Source: Paracoccus kondratievae
Lineage (GTDB): Bacteria; Pseudomonadota; Alphaproteobacteria; Rhodobacterales; Rhodobacteraceae
Assembly (NCBI RefSeq): GCF_009301415.1
Contig: NZ_CP045073.1
Location: forward strand, 1,255,501-1,319,500
Length of the DNA: 64,000 bases
Direction of reading: 5' to 3'
The notes below the pieces were generated by a model. That model saw only the letters and a program-made list of their open reading frames with translations. It had not been told where the DNA came from and made no database searches. Shown here piece by piece: positions 27,148 to 36,115 of this stretch. Both the position numbers and the translations under genes were made by a program. Every line of letters begins with the position of its first letter. Within the stretch, counting starts at the first letter, position 1.

Positions 27148-28733
27148 GCCGGTGCTTTCTCCAGCAGGCCGCGGGCCTCAAGCTCTTCGCGGATCATCTT
27201 TTTGGTGATCTTGCCATAGGCCGATTTCGGCAGCGCGTCCCAGAACAGAAAGCGTTTGGGAAGTTTGTAGCGCGAGACCCTGGGCCCAAGATATTCGGTC
27301 AGCTCTGCTTCGCTGACCGGGGCGTGGGCAACGCAGACCGCCCAGCCGACCTCACCCCACAGCGGGTCGGGGATGCCAAGCACCGCGACCTCAGAGATGG
27401 CGGGGTGGGTCAGGATCTTTTCCTCGATCTCGCGCGGGTAAACGTTTGAGCCGCCCGAGATGAACATGTCGGATTCGCGTCCGGTGATATAGACAAAGCC
27501 CGCCTCGTCCATATGGCCAAGGTCCCCGGTGCGGAACCAGCCGTTGCGAAAGGATTTCGCATTGGCCTGTGGGTTCTGGTAATAGCCGGCAAAGACGGCG
27601 GGGCCGATCACGCAAATCTCTCCGGTCTGGCCGGGCGGCAGTTCGCGGCCCTGATCGTCCTGTATCTGGATCTCGATCCCGGTGCGTGCATGGCCACAGG
27701 TACCGATGCGGACGTTTGGACCTTCCCCGGTTTCGTGCAGATGGGCGGGCAGGACGGTGATTGCGCCGGTACATTCGCCCAGCCCGTAATATTGCACCAG
27801 CACCTTGCCAAGCGTGTCCAGCGCTTTTTGCTGATCGACCCGGTACATCGGCGCGCCAGCATAGATCACATAGCGCAGCGATGAGGTATCGGCCCCGGCT
27901 GTCGCCGGATGTTCGACCAGCAGTTTAAGGATCGTCGGTACCGTAAACATGGTCGAGACACGCCATTCCCGCACCAGATCCCAGACCTGCGCAACATCGA
28001 AACGTTCGGACGGCAAAAGCACGGTCTTGACCCCCCGTGCCACCTGCGTCAGCTGATGGACCCCCGCGCCATGGGACAGCGGCGCGACGACCAGTGAGGC
28101 ATCGTCGCCCGTCAGCCCGGGCATCAGGTCAGCAAGATGGTTTGTAACGACAAAGGCCATTTGCCCGTGGGTCAGGACCGAGGCTTTGGGCCGTCCCGTC
28201 GTTCCCGAGGTAAAGAAGAACCAGCACGGGTCGTCGCGATCCACCACCGCGACTTCGGGGCGCTGGCCCAGATGCGCCTCGGTGATATCCTGCACCGAGG
28301 GGCCAAAGTCCGCCTGACCAAAGACCAGCGTCGTTACCCCGCAGGCGGCGGCGTGATCGGGAAAGCCCGCGTTGCAGAACATCAGTGCCGCGCCCGAGGA
28401 TTGTGTCAGATAGGCCACCTCTTCGGGCGTCTGGCGAAAGTTCGCGGGCACCCAGACGCCACCGGCGCGCCAGACCGCGAACATGGCCTGCATCATCTCC
28501 ATGCAGTTCTGCGACTGGCACATGACCCGGTCGCCCTTTTGCAGGCCAAAGCGGGTTTGCAGCGCGTGGGCAAGGGCGTCGGCGCGGGCTTCGAACTCGC
28601 GCCAGCTCCAGCGCGCATTGCCCATGACCAGCGCGACGCCGTCAGGGTCCCGCCGTGCTGCCTGGGTCAGAAAAGTGGCAAGGTTCATCACCCGGGTCGA
28701 GACCGGGTTCAGGCCGCCGATGGGTTCGGTCAT
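27144..28733 (-). CDS. AMP-forming acyl-CoA synthetase
   Basis: Adenylate-forming CoA ligase of 529 residues. The ATP-binding loop is FTSGTTGRPKAS, the central motif YYGLGECTG, and the hinge region GWFRTGDLGHMDEAGF; the C-terminal catalytic lysine is in GKITKKMI. The ATG at 28733 overlaps the thiolase stop. The enzyme would activate the carboxylate imported by the neighbouring TRAP system to its CoA thioester. Chain length or aromatic nature cannot be read reliably. Confidence 0.88.
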   Translation of the reverse strand: MTEPIGGLNPVSTRVMNLATFLTQAARRDPDGVALVMGNARWSWREFEARADALAHALQTRFGLQKGDRVMCQSQNCMEMMQAMFAVWRAGGVWVPANFRQTPEEVAYLTQSSGAALMFCNAGFPDHAAACGVTTLVFGQADFGPSVQDITEAHLGQRPEVAVVDRDDPCWFFFTSGTTGRPKASVLTHGQMAFVVTNHLADLMPGLTGDDASLVVAPLSHGAGVHQLTQVARGVKTVLLPSERFDVAQVWDLVREWRVSTMFTVPTILKLLVEHPATAGADTSSLRYVIYAGAPMYRVDQQKALDTLGKVLVQYYGLGECTGAITVLPAHLHETGEGPNVRIGTCGHARTGIEIQIQDDQGRELPPGQTGEICVIGPAVFAGYYQNPQANAKSFRNGWFRTGDLGHMDEAGFVYITGRESDMFISGGSNVYPREIEEKILTHPAISEVAVLGIPDPLWGEVGWAVCVAHAPVSEAELTEYLGPRVSRYKLPKRFLFWDALPKSAYGKITKKMIREELEARGLLEKAPA

Positions 28734-29899
28734 TTCATCCGCTCCAGAATCGAGCAATAGCTGGCGACTGCTGCGCCGCCCATGTTGAATACCCCGCCGA
28801 GTGTGGCGCCCGGCACCTGCATTTCGCCAGCATCACCGCAAAGCTGCATCGCGACCATGACATGTTGCGAGACGCCGGTTGCGCCGATCGGATGGCCGCG
28901 CGACTTGAGCCCGCCCGAGGGGTTCACCGGCAACGCACCGTCAAGGCGGGTCACGCCGTCGCGGATGGCGCGCCAGCCCTGACCGGGTTCGGCCAGGCCC
29001 ATGGCCTCGTATTCGATCATCTCGGCGGTGGTGAAACAGTCATGGGTCTCGACCAGCGCCAGATCCATGATACCAAGCCCGGCTTGTTCAAGCGCCGCTG
29101 CCCATGCCCGGCGCGGGCCGTCAAAGGCGATGGGGTCGCGCCGCGACAGCGCCAGCAGATCGCCCGCCTGCGCCCGGGCGCGAAAGCGGATGGCGCGTTG
29201 CAGATCGGCCGCCACATCGGGCGCGGCCAGCACCAGCGCCGCAGCCCCGTCCGAGACGAGTGAACAATCCGTGCGCCGCAGCGGTCCCGCCACCCGCGGG
29301 TTCTTGTCCGAGACAGTGTTGCAGAAAGCGACGTCAAAGGGCTTTTGCATATGCGCATAAGGGTTGCGCATACCGTTTTCGTGGTTCTTTGCGGCGATCA
29401 TCGCCAGCTCTTCCGAGCGGTCGCCGTGGCGTTGGAAATAGGTGTCGGTGATGCGGCCAAAAACGCCTGCAAATCCGCCGGGGATGTCGCCCTCTTCCGG
29501 GACGTAGCTTGCTGACAAAAGGATGTCGCCGACCTGATCTCCGGGGGTCGCGCTCATTTTTTCGGCGCCGATCACCAGCGCGACCTTGCCACGCCCCGAG
29601 GCGATGAAATCCGCAGCCGAGTAAAGCGCGGCCGAGCCGGTGGCACAGGCGTTTTCGGTGCGCATAAAGGGTACGCCCGCCAGTTCGGGGGTACCCATGG
29701 CGACCAGAGCGCCCTGAAAATCCTGCCGCGAGAAGCCGTTGTTATAGACCCCGACGAAAATGCCATCGACGGCCTCGGGGCCAAGCCCGGCGTGGTCCAG
29801 CGCCGGGCGCGCAACTTCGGCCATCAGGGCCATGGTGTCGGGCGCTTCGGCCTTGCCGAATTTCGTATGCGCCCAGCCGACGATCAGCGGATCCGTCAT
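28730..29899 (-). CDS. Thiolase-family acetyl-CoA acetyltransferase (SCP2-like)
   Basis: A 389-residue thiolase of the SCP-x branch. The nucleophilic Cys is in ENACATGSAAL, the HDCFT block is typical of that branch, and the GHPIGATG block holds the catalytic His. It likely cleaves a 3-oxoacyl-CoA made from the substrate activated by the neighbouring ligase. Its start overlaps the iclR stop and its stop overlaps the ligase start, both as ATGA. Confidence 0.88.
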   Translation of the reverse strand: MTDPLIVGWAHTKFGKAEAPDTMALMAEVARPALDHAGLGPEAVDGIFVGVYNNGFSRQDFQGALVAMGTPELAGVPFMRTENACATGSAALYSAADFIASGRGKVALVIGAEKMSATPGDQVGDILLSASYVPEEGDIPGGFAGVFGRITDTYFQRHGDRSEELAMIAAKNHENGMRNPYAHMQKPFDVAFCNTVSDKNPRVAGPLRRTDCSLVSDGAAALVLAAPDVAADLQRAIRFRARAQAGDLLALSRRDPIAFDGPRRAWAAALEQAGLGIMDLALVETHDCFTTAEMIEYEAMGLAEPGQGWRAIRDGVTRLDGALPVNPSGGLKSRGHPIGATGVSQHVMVAMQLCGDAGEMQVPGATLGGVFNMGGAAVASYCSILERMK

Positions 29900-30732
29900 G
29901 CGATGTTCCTTTCGGGTTGCGTCTCAAGCGCGGCGAGACGGGTTTCGGTCAGCCGCGCTTCGTGGTGCAGCATGGCTGTCAGTTCGGCCTGACGGGCCTC
30001 GCCCATGCGGCTGTCGATTGCAGCGATGGACAGCGCACCCGCCGGGCGGCCATCGGGCCACAGGATTGCAACGCCCAGGCCCCACGATCCCGGCACGACC
30101 CGACCGGGGTTCAGCGCATGGCCGCTGGCCCGCGCGCGCGCCAGATCCTCGATAAGTGCCGGGGCAAGGCCGGGGGCCATCGCCTCGGTCAGCGGGGCCG
30201 TCCGCTGTAGCAGCGCATCCGCCTCGGCCACCGGCAGGGCGGCAAGGATCGCCAGCGCCCCTGCGCCGACGCCCGCTGGTTTGCGGTCGCCGCGCATCAG
30301 AGCATGGGTCCGGACCGGGAAATCGCCCTCGATCCGCTCAAGGCAAAGCGTGTGGTCGCCCTGTGGCACGGTCAGCAGCACCGTATCGCCAGTGTCGCGC
30401 GCCAGCCGCAGCATGGAGTCGCGCGCGTGATGCAGGATGCCGTGCCGCTCGGCCGCGAATGAGGCCAGCAGATACGCTTCGGGACCAAGATGATAGCGGC
30501 GGGTGTGGCGGTCCTGCTCGACCATGCGCGCCTCGGTCAGCGCCAGCAGCAGCCGCCGTGCTGTCGGTCGTGCAAGCCCGGTTGCAACGGCAAGCTGCGC
30601 CAGCCCCGATCCCGCGCTGCCACCCCTGCCGACCAGCGACAGCAGCGACAGCGCCCGCGCCACCGCCTGCGCGCCGCCGCCGGCGGGCTCAGGCGCAGGG
30701 GGTGCGGGGGATGGGGCGGGCTGTCCGGTCAT
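29896..30732 (-). CDS. IclR-family transcriptional regulator
   Basis: A 278-residue IclR protein. A Pro/Ala-rich tail of about 25 residues precedes the winged helix (LAQLAVATGLARPTARRLLLAL), then the effector domain (GDTVLLTVPQGDHTLCLERIEG). The ATG at 30732 lies one base after the dctP stop; the reading upstream overlaps dctP in another frame. It sits inside the operon it presumably controls. An ATTCCA-N5-TGGAAT dyad before the first gene is a likely target. Confidence 0.85.
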   Translation of the reverse strand: MTGQPAPSPAPPAPEPAGGGAQAVARALSLLSLVGRGGSAGSGLAQLAVATGLARPTARRLLLALTEARMVEQDRHTRRYHLGPEAYLLASFAAERHGILHHARDSMLRLARDTGDTVLLTVPQGDHTLCLERIEGDFPVRTHALMRGDRKPAGVGAGALAILAALPVAEADALLQRTAPLTEAMAPGLAPALIEDLARARASGHALNPGRVVPGSWGLGVAILWPDGRPAGALSIAAIDSRMGEARQAELTAMLHHEARLTETRLAALETQPERNIA

Positions 30733-30733
30733 G

Positions 30734-31750
30734 TCAGGCGAGCTTGCGACCGATGGCGGTCTCAAGGATCTCCCACGCCTCGTCGCCGTAGGTCTTTTTC
30801 CATTCGGTATAGAAGCCCGCCTCGCGCAGCTTGTCCTCAAACGGTTTGGGATCGACGTCGTTAAAGACAAAGCCCTGTCCCTCAAGCTCGCCACGCAGTG
30901 AAGCGTTCAGCTCCATCACGTCGGCGCGTTGCCGTTCGGCGGCGGCGTTGAAGTTCTTGGCGACGATCTGTTGGGCTTCCTCGGGCAGGGCGGCCCAGGC
31001 ACGGCGGTTGCCAAGCAGCCAGAACCCGTCCCACATATGGTTGGTCATGGACAGGTATTTCTGCACCTCCCACAGCTTGGCGACCTTCATGATCGCCAGC
31101 GGGTTTTCCTGACCATCGACGATGCCGGTTTGCAGCGCAGTATAGACCTCGGCAAAGTTGATCGAGGCCGGAGCCGCCCCAAAGGCCGAAAAAAGCGAGG
31201 TCCACAGCGGGCTGACCGGCACGCGGATCTTGAAGCCCTGAAGATCCTCGGGCGAGGTGATCGGCTTGGTCGAGGAGGTGGTCTGGCGGAAGCCGTTGTC
31301 CCAGATCTTGTCCATCACGACGAGGCCCGCGGCCTCGATCTGTCCGCGCTCATAGGCACCCAGCTCGCCGTCCATCGCCTTCCAGACCGTGTCGTAATCC
31401 GGGAAGGCAAAGCCCACACCGTTGATCGAGGCGTTCGGCACCAGCGTCGAAAGGATGATCGGCGACAGCTGGAAGAACTCGACCCCGCCCGAGCGCAGCT
31501 GACCCAGCACATCGGTATCGGCGCCAAGCTGGTTGGACGGAAAGATCTGGATGTCCACAGCGCCCGAGGTTTCCTCAAGGATCGCCTTGACCGCCTCGAT
31601 CAGCCGGACGTTGCTTGGGTGTTCTAGCGGTTGGTTATTGGCGATCTTGTAGCTGAATTCGGCGGCGCGGGCTGCGCCGGTGCGGATAAAGGGCGCGGCC
31701 AGCGCCCCGGCGGCGGCCCCCATCAGGACGCTGCGACGGTTGATTTTCAT
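30734..31750 (-). CDS. dctP: TRAP transporter solute-binding protein DctP
   Basis: Periplasmic binding protein of the DctP family, 338 residues. The N-terminus has a twin-arginine signal (NRRSVLMGAAAG) ending near AARA-AEF, so export by the Tat route is likely. The Arg that pairs with the substrate carboxylate should be in LQGFKIRVPVSPLW. The family block FAEVYTALQTGIVDGQENP is present. It delivers an organic acid to the fused DctQM membrane protein encoded 28 bp upstream. Confidence 0.9.
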   Translation of the reverse strand: MKINRRSVLMGAAAGALAAPFIRTGAARAAEFSYKIANNQPLEHPSNVRLIEAVKAILEETSGAVDIQIFPSNQLGADTDVLGQLRSGGVEFFQLSPIILSTLVPNASINGVGFAFPDYDTVWKAMDGELGAYERGQIEAAGLVVMDKIWDNGFRQTTSSTKPITSPEDLQGFKIRVPVSPLWTSLFSAFGAAPASINFAEVYTALQTGIVDGQENPLAIMKVAKLWEVQKYLSMTNHMWDGFWLLGNRRAWAALPEEAQQIVAKNFNAAAERQRADVMELNASLRGELEGQGFVFNDVDPKPFEDKLREAGFYTEWKKTYGDEAWEILETAIGRKLA

Positions 31751-31778
31751 GGTTTCCTCCTCCCCGAGGTTGTTTGGA

Positions 31779-33656
31779 TCATAGCAATGCGGTCGAGAAC
31801 CAGGGCACGGCAGCGATGGCCAGAAGGCCGATCATCAGCGCCGCAAGATAGGGCCAGATCCGGCGCATGACCTGATCGGCGGGCACATTGGCGATCTTGC
31901 AGGCGATGTAAAAGCCGATGCCGATGGGCGGTGCCATCAGGCCGATGTTCATGGCCGTGACGATGACCATGGCGTAATGGATGTCGTGAATGCCAAGCCC
32001 TCGGGCGATGGGGAACATGATCGGCGCCAGCAGCACGATGGCCGGCAGCCCTTCCAGCACGCAGCCAAGGATCAGAAAGATCGCGATCGAGGCCAGCATG
32101 AACACGACCCAGCCGCCCGGCAGGCCGGTAACCACGGTCATCAGGTCGCGGGCAAAGCCCGATTGTGTCAGCGCCCAGGCCATGGCCGAGGCTGCACCAA
32201 GGATCAGCAGGATTGCACCCGACATGGCGGCAGTCTCGACCAGCATCGCGCCCACGCGGCGCAGCGGGATGCCGCCGTAAAGCACGACCCCGATGATAAA
32301 GGCATAGACGACTGCGATGGCCGATACCTCGGTCGCTGTCGCAACGCCGCTGGCAACAAGACTGCGGATCATGAAGGGCAGGACCAAAGCCGGTGCAGCA
32401 ATCAGCAGCGCCCTGCCGATCAGCACCGGGGTTGCGCGTTTGACGCCCGACATATCCTCGCCCCGGGCTTTCCAGCGCGCAAGCACGGCAAGCACCACCA
32501 GCAGCACCATGGCGATGACAAAGCCCGAGGTGAACAGCCCCGCAATCGACACCCCCGCGACCGAGCCAAGCACGATCAGCACGATCGAAGGCGGGACCGT
32601 GTCGGCCATGGCCGCGCCAGTCGCCAGCAGCGCCGTCATCTCGGGCGCGGAATGGCCGCGGCGGCGCATTTCGGGAAACAGCGCCGGGGCAACCGTCGCC
32701 ATGTCCGAGACCTTTGAACCCGAGATCCCCGATACAAGAAACATCGAGCCGAGCAGCACATAGCTCATCCCCGCCTTCACATGGCCAAGCAGCGAGGCAA
32801 GAAAGTTCACGATGGCCTTGCCCATGCCGGTTGCATCAAGAATGCAGCCCAACAGAACAAAGACCGGGACCGACAGCAGGATCAGCGAGGACATGCCTTC
32901 GTCGATGCGGCCCATCATCACAAAGATCGGCGCGTGGCTGGCAAAGGTCAGATAGGCAAGCGTTCCCAGCGCAAAGCAGAACGCAATGGGCACCCCTATG
33001 CACAGCAGCACCGCGACCAGCAGCCCCAGCCAGATCGGCAGGTTCCAGTTGCCCAGCGACAAAAGGGCAGGGCGTGCATACCACAGCACCGCGACTGCCG
33101 CCGCCGTTACGATCAGCGTGGCCCCGATTATCCGCCATTCGCGGGTGCGCAGCACCGCAAGCAGCGACAGAAATGTCATCAGCCCGATCCCGGCAGGCAG
33201 GGCCGAGGCGCGCCATGACATCGGCAGCCCCAGCGCGGGAGAGCGGACAAAGCTTTCCTCATAGGCATATTCCACCGCTACCGGCAAAAGCCGCAGCAGC
33301 AGGATGCAGACCAGAACCTGCCCCACGATCTCGGCCACGCGTGCCACCCGTCCGGGCAGCAGCGGCAGGAATACGGTCAGCCGCATATGCTCGTGCCGGT
33401 CCACCGCCAGAGCCGCGCCCAGCATCGCCATCCAGATGAAACTGATCGAGGCGACCTCATCCCCCCAGATCAGCGGCTTTGTCAGCACATAGCGAAAAAA
33501 GACATTGGCCAGCACGGTGACCATCATCACCACCAAAAGGCCGGCAGCGATGATTTCAACAGGGCGCATCCAACGCTCGGCGCGCTTTGGCTCGGCCAGC
33601 GCCTCGATACCGCCTAGGGCCAGCTCTCCCTCGGGCTGGGTGTCGGTCAATTGCAT
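31779..33656 (-). CDS. TRAP transporter fused permease DctQM
   Basis: A 625-residue membrane protein joining the small DctQ subunit (residues about 25-190, four helices) and the large DctM subunit (about 220-625) in one chain. DctM motifs such as GLMAPPIGIGFYIA and the SGSKVSDMA loop are visible. ATG at 33656 has GGAGGG upstream; the reading frame continues back to 33821 without a better start. First gene of the operon. Import is driven by a sodium gradient in this family. Confidence 0.9.
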   Translation of the reverse strand: MQLTDTQPEGELALGGIEALAEPKRAERWMRPVEIIAAGLLVVMMVTVLANVFFRYVLTKPLIWGDEVASISFIWMAMLGAALAVDRHEHMRLTVFLPLLPGRVARVAEIVGQVLVCILLLRLLPVAVEYAYEESFVRSPALGLPMSWRASALPAGIGLMTFLSLLAVLRTREWRIIGATLIVTAAAVAVLWYARPALLSLGNWNLPIWLGLLVAVLLCIGVPIAFCFALGTLAYLTFASHAPIFVMMGRIDEGMSSLILLSVPVFVLLGCILDATGMGKAIVNFLASLLGHVKAGMSYVLLGSMFLVSGISGSKVSDMATVAPALFPEMRRRGHSAPEMTALLATGAAMADTVPPSIVLIVLGSVAGVSIAGLFTSGFVIAMVLLVVLAVLARWKARGEDMSGVKRATPVLIGRALLIAAPALVLPFMIRSLVASGVATATEVSAIAVVYAFIIGVVLYGGIPLRRVGAMLVETAAMSGAILLILGAASAMAWALTQSGFARDLMTVVTGLPGGWVVFMLASIAIFLILGCVLEGLPAIVLLAPIMFPIARGLGIHDIHYAMVIVTAMNIGLMAPPIGIGFYIACKIANVPADQVMRRIWPYLAALMIGLLAIAAVPWFSTALL

Positions 33657-33819
33657 CTTGTCCCTCCCATGGCGGCGGGGGCCTCCCCTCCCCTGACACC
33701 GATCCACCATATGGACGCGGTAGCCGCCTTGTCTGATGCAGATTTCTGAACGATTCTTGCCGGAACGCAAGGAAAATTCTGCACCCGGATTTGTAAAAGC
33801 AAGGTTCCGCGCGTCTATC

Positions 33820-33836
33820 ATTCCATGATGTGGAAT
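33820..33836. promoter_or_regulatory. Candidate IclR-type operator
   Basis: ATTCCA-TGATG-TGGAAT is a perfect 6-bp dyad with a 5-bp spacer, similar in type to known IclR-family sites. It lies about 165 bp upstream of dctQM, in the gap after the pcaR stop. A second imperfect dyad (TTCTTGC-N6-GCAAGGAA, 33754-33774) is nearer to the gene. Confidence 0.5.
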
Positions 33837-33842
33837 AATCGG

Positions 33843-34601
33843 TCAGCGCAGGACGCGGCGCAGCCCCTCTTGCACCTTCAGCAGGGGCGGCAGGTACAGC
33901 GCGGCCATTTCCTGCGCCGGGGCATGGACCGCAGCCACGCCGGTGTTCAGTGCCGCGACCACCCGGCCATGAATATTGTACAGCGGCACGGCAAGCGAGC
34001 GCAGACCCAGCTCGACCTCCTGATCGTTAAGCGAATGGCCCTCGGCCCGGACCTGACCAAGACGGGCCATAATCTCAGCCGGCGCGGTCAGGCTAAAGGG
34101 TGTGCGCGGGGTCAGGTCAGAACGTTCGATAATGGCGCGGGCCTCGGGCTCGGGCAGGGCGGCCAACAGCACCCGCCCCATTGAGGTGCAATGCGCCGGC
34201 AGGCGCGAGCCCGGCATCAGCCCGATCGACATGACCCGTCGCTGTGCTGCACGGGCAAGATAGACGATCTCGGTATCGTCGAGGATCGAGACCGAGGTGC
34301 TTTGGCCGATCTGTTCGGACAATTGGTCAAGCCAGGGCTGCACCAGTTGCGCCAGTGGAATTGCCGCCATTGCCCCCATGCCAAGACGCAGGACACGCGG
34401 GGTCAGGGTAAAGAACTTGCCGTCGTAATCGGCGTAGCCAAGCTCGTGCAGGGTCAAAAGACAGCGCCGCGCGGTCGCCCGGTCAAGGCCGGTCGCCTCG
34501 GCGACCTCAGTGATTGAAAGGCGCGGTTGCTCGGCCCGAAAGGCTTCGATCACCTTCAGCCCTTTGGCAAGCGAGGCGATAAAGTCAGTTTTGTTCACCA
34601 T
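33843..34601 (-). CDS. pcaR: IclR-family pca regulon regulator
   Basis: A 252-residue IclR regulator of the PcaR/PcaU/PobR branch, with a helix-turn-helix at residues about 25-60 (LSITEVAEATGLDRATARRCL) and the branch-typical GYADYDGKFFTLTPRVLRLG. It is divergent from pcaIJF, 109 bp apart. PcaR proteins activate the beta-ketoadipate genes with beta-ketoadipate as effector. ATG at 34601 is preferred to a GTG 15 codons earlier. Confidence 0.85.
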   Translation of the reverse strand: MVNKTDFIASLAKGLKVIEAFRAEQPRLSITEVAEATGLDRATARRCLLTLHELGYADYDGKFFTLTPRVLRLGMGAMAAIPLAQLVQPWLDQLSEQIGQSTSVSILDDTEIVYLARAAQRRVMSIGLMPGSRLPAHCTSMGRVLLAALPEPEARAIIERSDLTPRTPFSLTAPAEIMARLGQVRAEGHSLNDQEVELGLRSLAVPLYNIHGRVVAALNTGVAAVHAPAQEMAALYLPPLLKVQEGLRRVLR

Positions 34602-34620
34602 GCGCACAGGATTTTCCACA

Positions 34621-34632
34621 ATTTGAACAAAT
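34621..34632. promoter_or_regulatory. Candidate PcaR operator
   Basis: ATTTG-AA-CAAAT, a perfect 5-bp dyad, lies in the AT-rich half of the gap between the divergent pcaR and pcaI genes, 20 bp before pcaR. Position is the main argument. Confidence 0.4.
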
Positions 34633-34710
34633 GTCAACATCCGCACGGAGTCTCTGGCCTGCTGGTGGCTCTATGGGCAACAACCTGTCCGTACCTGCAG
34701 AAGAGGACAC

Positions 34711-35445
34711 ATGGACAAACGCATCCCCAGTCTGGCCGAGGCGGTTGCCGACATCCCGGACGGCGCAACAGTGATGATCGGCGGTTTCGGCGGCTCGGGC
34801 GCGCCGATCGAGCTGATCCATGCGCTGATTGACCGCTGTCTGGCGACCGGCAGCCCCCGTGACCTGACGGTCATCAACAACAACTCTGGCAACGGCCATG
34901 TCGGTATTGCTGCGCTGATCGAGCAGGGAATGGTGCGCAAGATGGTCTGTTCTTTCCCGCGCTCGGCTGATCCGCGTGTCTTTACCGAGAAATACCTTGC
35001 CGGAGAGATCGGGCTGGAACTCGTCCCGCAGGGCACGCTGGCCGAACGGATCCGGGCCGGTGGCGCGGGCATTCCGGCTTTTTACACTCTGACCGCCTAT
35101 GGCACCGATCTGGCGCAGGGCAAGCCGGTCGCAGAGTTCGAGGGCAGGCAGTATGTCCAGGAACGCTGGCTCAAGGCCGATGTGGCGTTGATCAAGGCCG
35201 AACTTGGCGACCATCACGGCAACCTGACCTATCGCATGGCGGCGCGCAATTTCTCGCCCCTGATGGCGATGGCGGCGGCACGAACCATCGTGCAGGTGAC
35301 ACAGGTGGTCGCGCCGGGCTGCATTGATCCTGAACATGTGGTGACGCCGGGCATATTTGTCGATGGCGTCGTCGAAGTCGCAAACCCCGCGCAGGAAGAG
35401 GCGCTGAACCGCGCCAATGCGGTCTATCCCGAGGTGCAGGCATGA
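34711..35445 (+). CDS. pcaI: 3-oxoadipate CoA-transferase subunit A
   Basis: Alpha subunit of the class I CoA-transferase that moves CoA from succinyl-CoA to beta-ketoadipate, 244 residues. The glycine-rich loop GGFGGSGAP marks the family. Start ATG has AGAGGAC upstream. It overlaps pcaJ by 4 bp. The neighbouring pcaF and pcaR separate it from the acetoacetate transferases, which look alike. Confidence 0.9.
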   Translation: MDKRIPSLAEAVADIPDGATVMIGGFGGSGAPIELIHALIDRCLATGSPRDLTVINNNSGNGHVGIAALIEQGMVRKMVCSFPRSADPRVFTEKYLAGEIGLELVPQGTLAERIRAGGAGIPAFYTLTAYGTDLAQGKPVAEFEGRQYVQERWLKADVALIKAELGDHHGNLTYRMAARNFSPLMAMAAARTIVQVTQVVAPGCIDPEHVVTPGIFVDGVVEVANPAQEEALNRANAVYPEVQA

Positions 35446-36113
35446 CGACCAGGCTTTCCAACGCCCAGATCGCCTGGCGCGCGGCGCAGGACATCGCTGA
35501 CGGTGCCTATGTGAACCTGGGCATCGGCTTTCCCGAGATGGTGGCCAGGTTCCAGCCCCCCGGCCGTCAGGCGGTGTTCCATACCGAAAACGGCGTCCTT
35601 GGCTTTGGCGAGGCCCCGCCCGCCGGACAAGAGGATTGGGACCTGATCAATGCTGGCAAAAAGGCCATTACCCTTAATCCCGGGGCGGCGTTTTTCCACC
35701 ATGCCGACAGTTTCGCCATGGTGCGGGGCGGGCATCTGGATGTCGCGATCCTTGGCGCCTATCAGGTGGCGCAGAACGGTGATCTGGCGAACTGGTCCAC
35801 CGGACCGCGTGGCGTGCCGGCTGTTGGCGGCGCGATGGATCTGGTCCATGGCGCGAAACGTGTCGCCGTCCTGACCGATCACGTCACCAAGGATGGCATG
35901 CCAAAACTTGTCGAAAGCTGCACCCTGCCGCTGACCGGGGTTCGCTGCGTGACGCGCGTCTATACCTCGCTTGCTGTGGTTGATATCGAAAATGACCATT
36001 TCGTGCTGCGTGAAAAGCTGCCTGCGATCTCGCTGGACGAATTGCAGGCTGTGACCGGCGCGCGCTTGCATGTAGATGGCGAAATCGCCGATCTGATCGT
36101 ACCGGAGCTTTGA
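35442..36113 (+). CDS. pcaJ: 3-oxoadipate CoA-transferase subunit B
   Basis: Beta subunit of the CoA-transferase, 223 residues. The catalytic glutamate is in HTENGVLGFG, the class I active-site block. Coupled by overlap to pcaI and 2 bp before pcaF. The product beta-ketoadipyl-CoA is the substrate of PcaF. Confidence 0.91.
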   Translation: MTTRLSNAQIAWRAAQDIADGAYVNLGIGFPEMVARFQPPGRQAVFHTENGVLGFGEAPPAGQEDWDLINAGKKAITLNPGAAFFHHADSFAMVRGGHLDVAILGAYQVAQNGDLANWSTGPRGVPAVGGAMDLVHGAKRVAVLTDHVTKDGMPKLVESCTLPLTGVRCVTRVYTSLAVVDIENDHFVLREKLPAISLDELQAVTGARLHVDGEIADLIVPEL

Positions 36114-36115
36114 AT

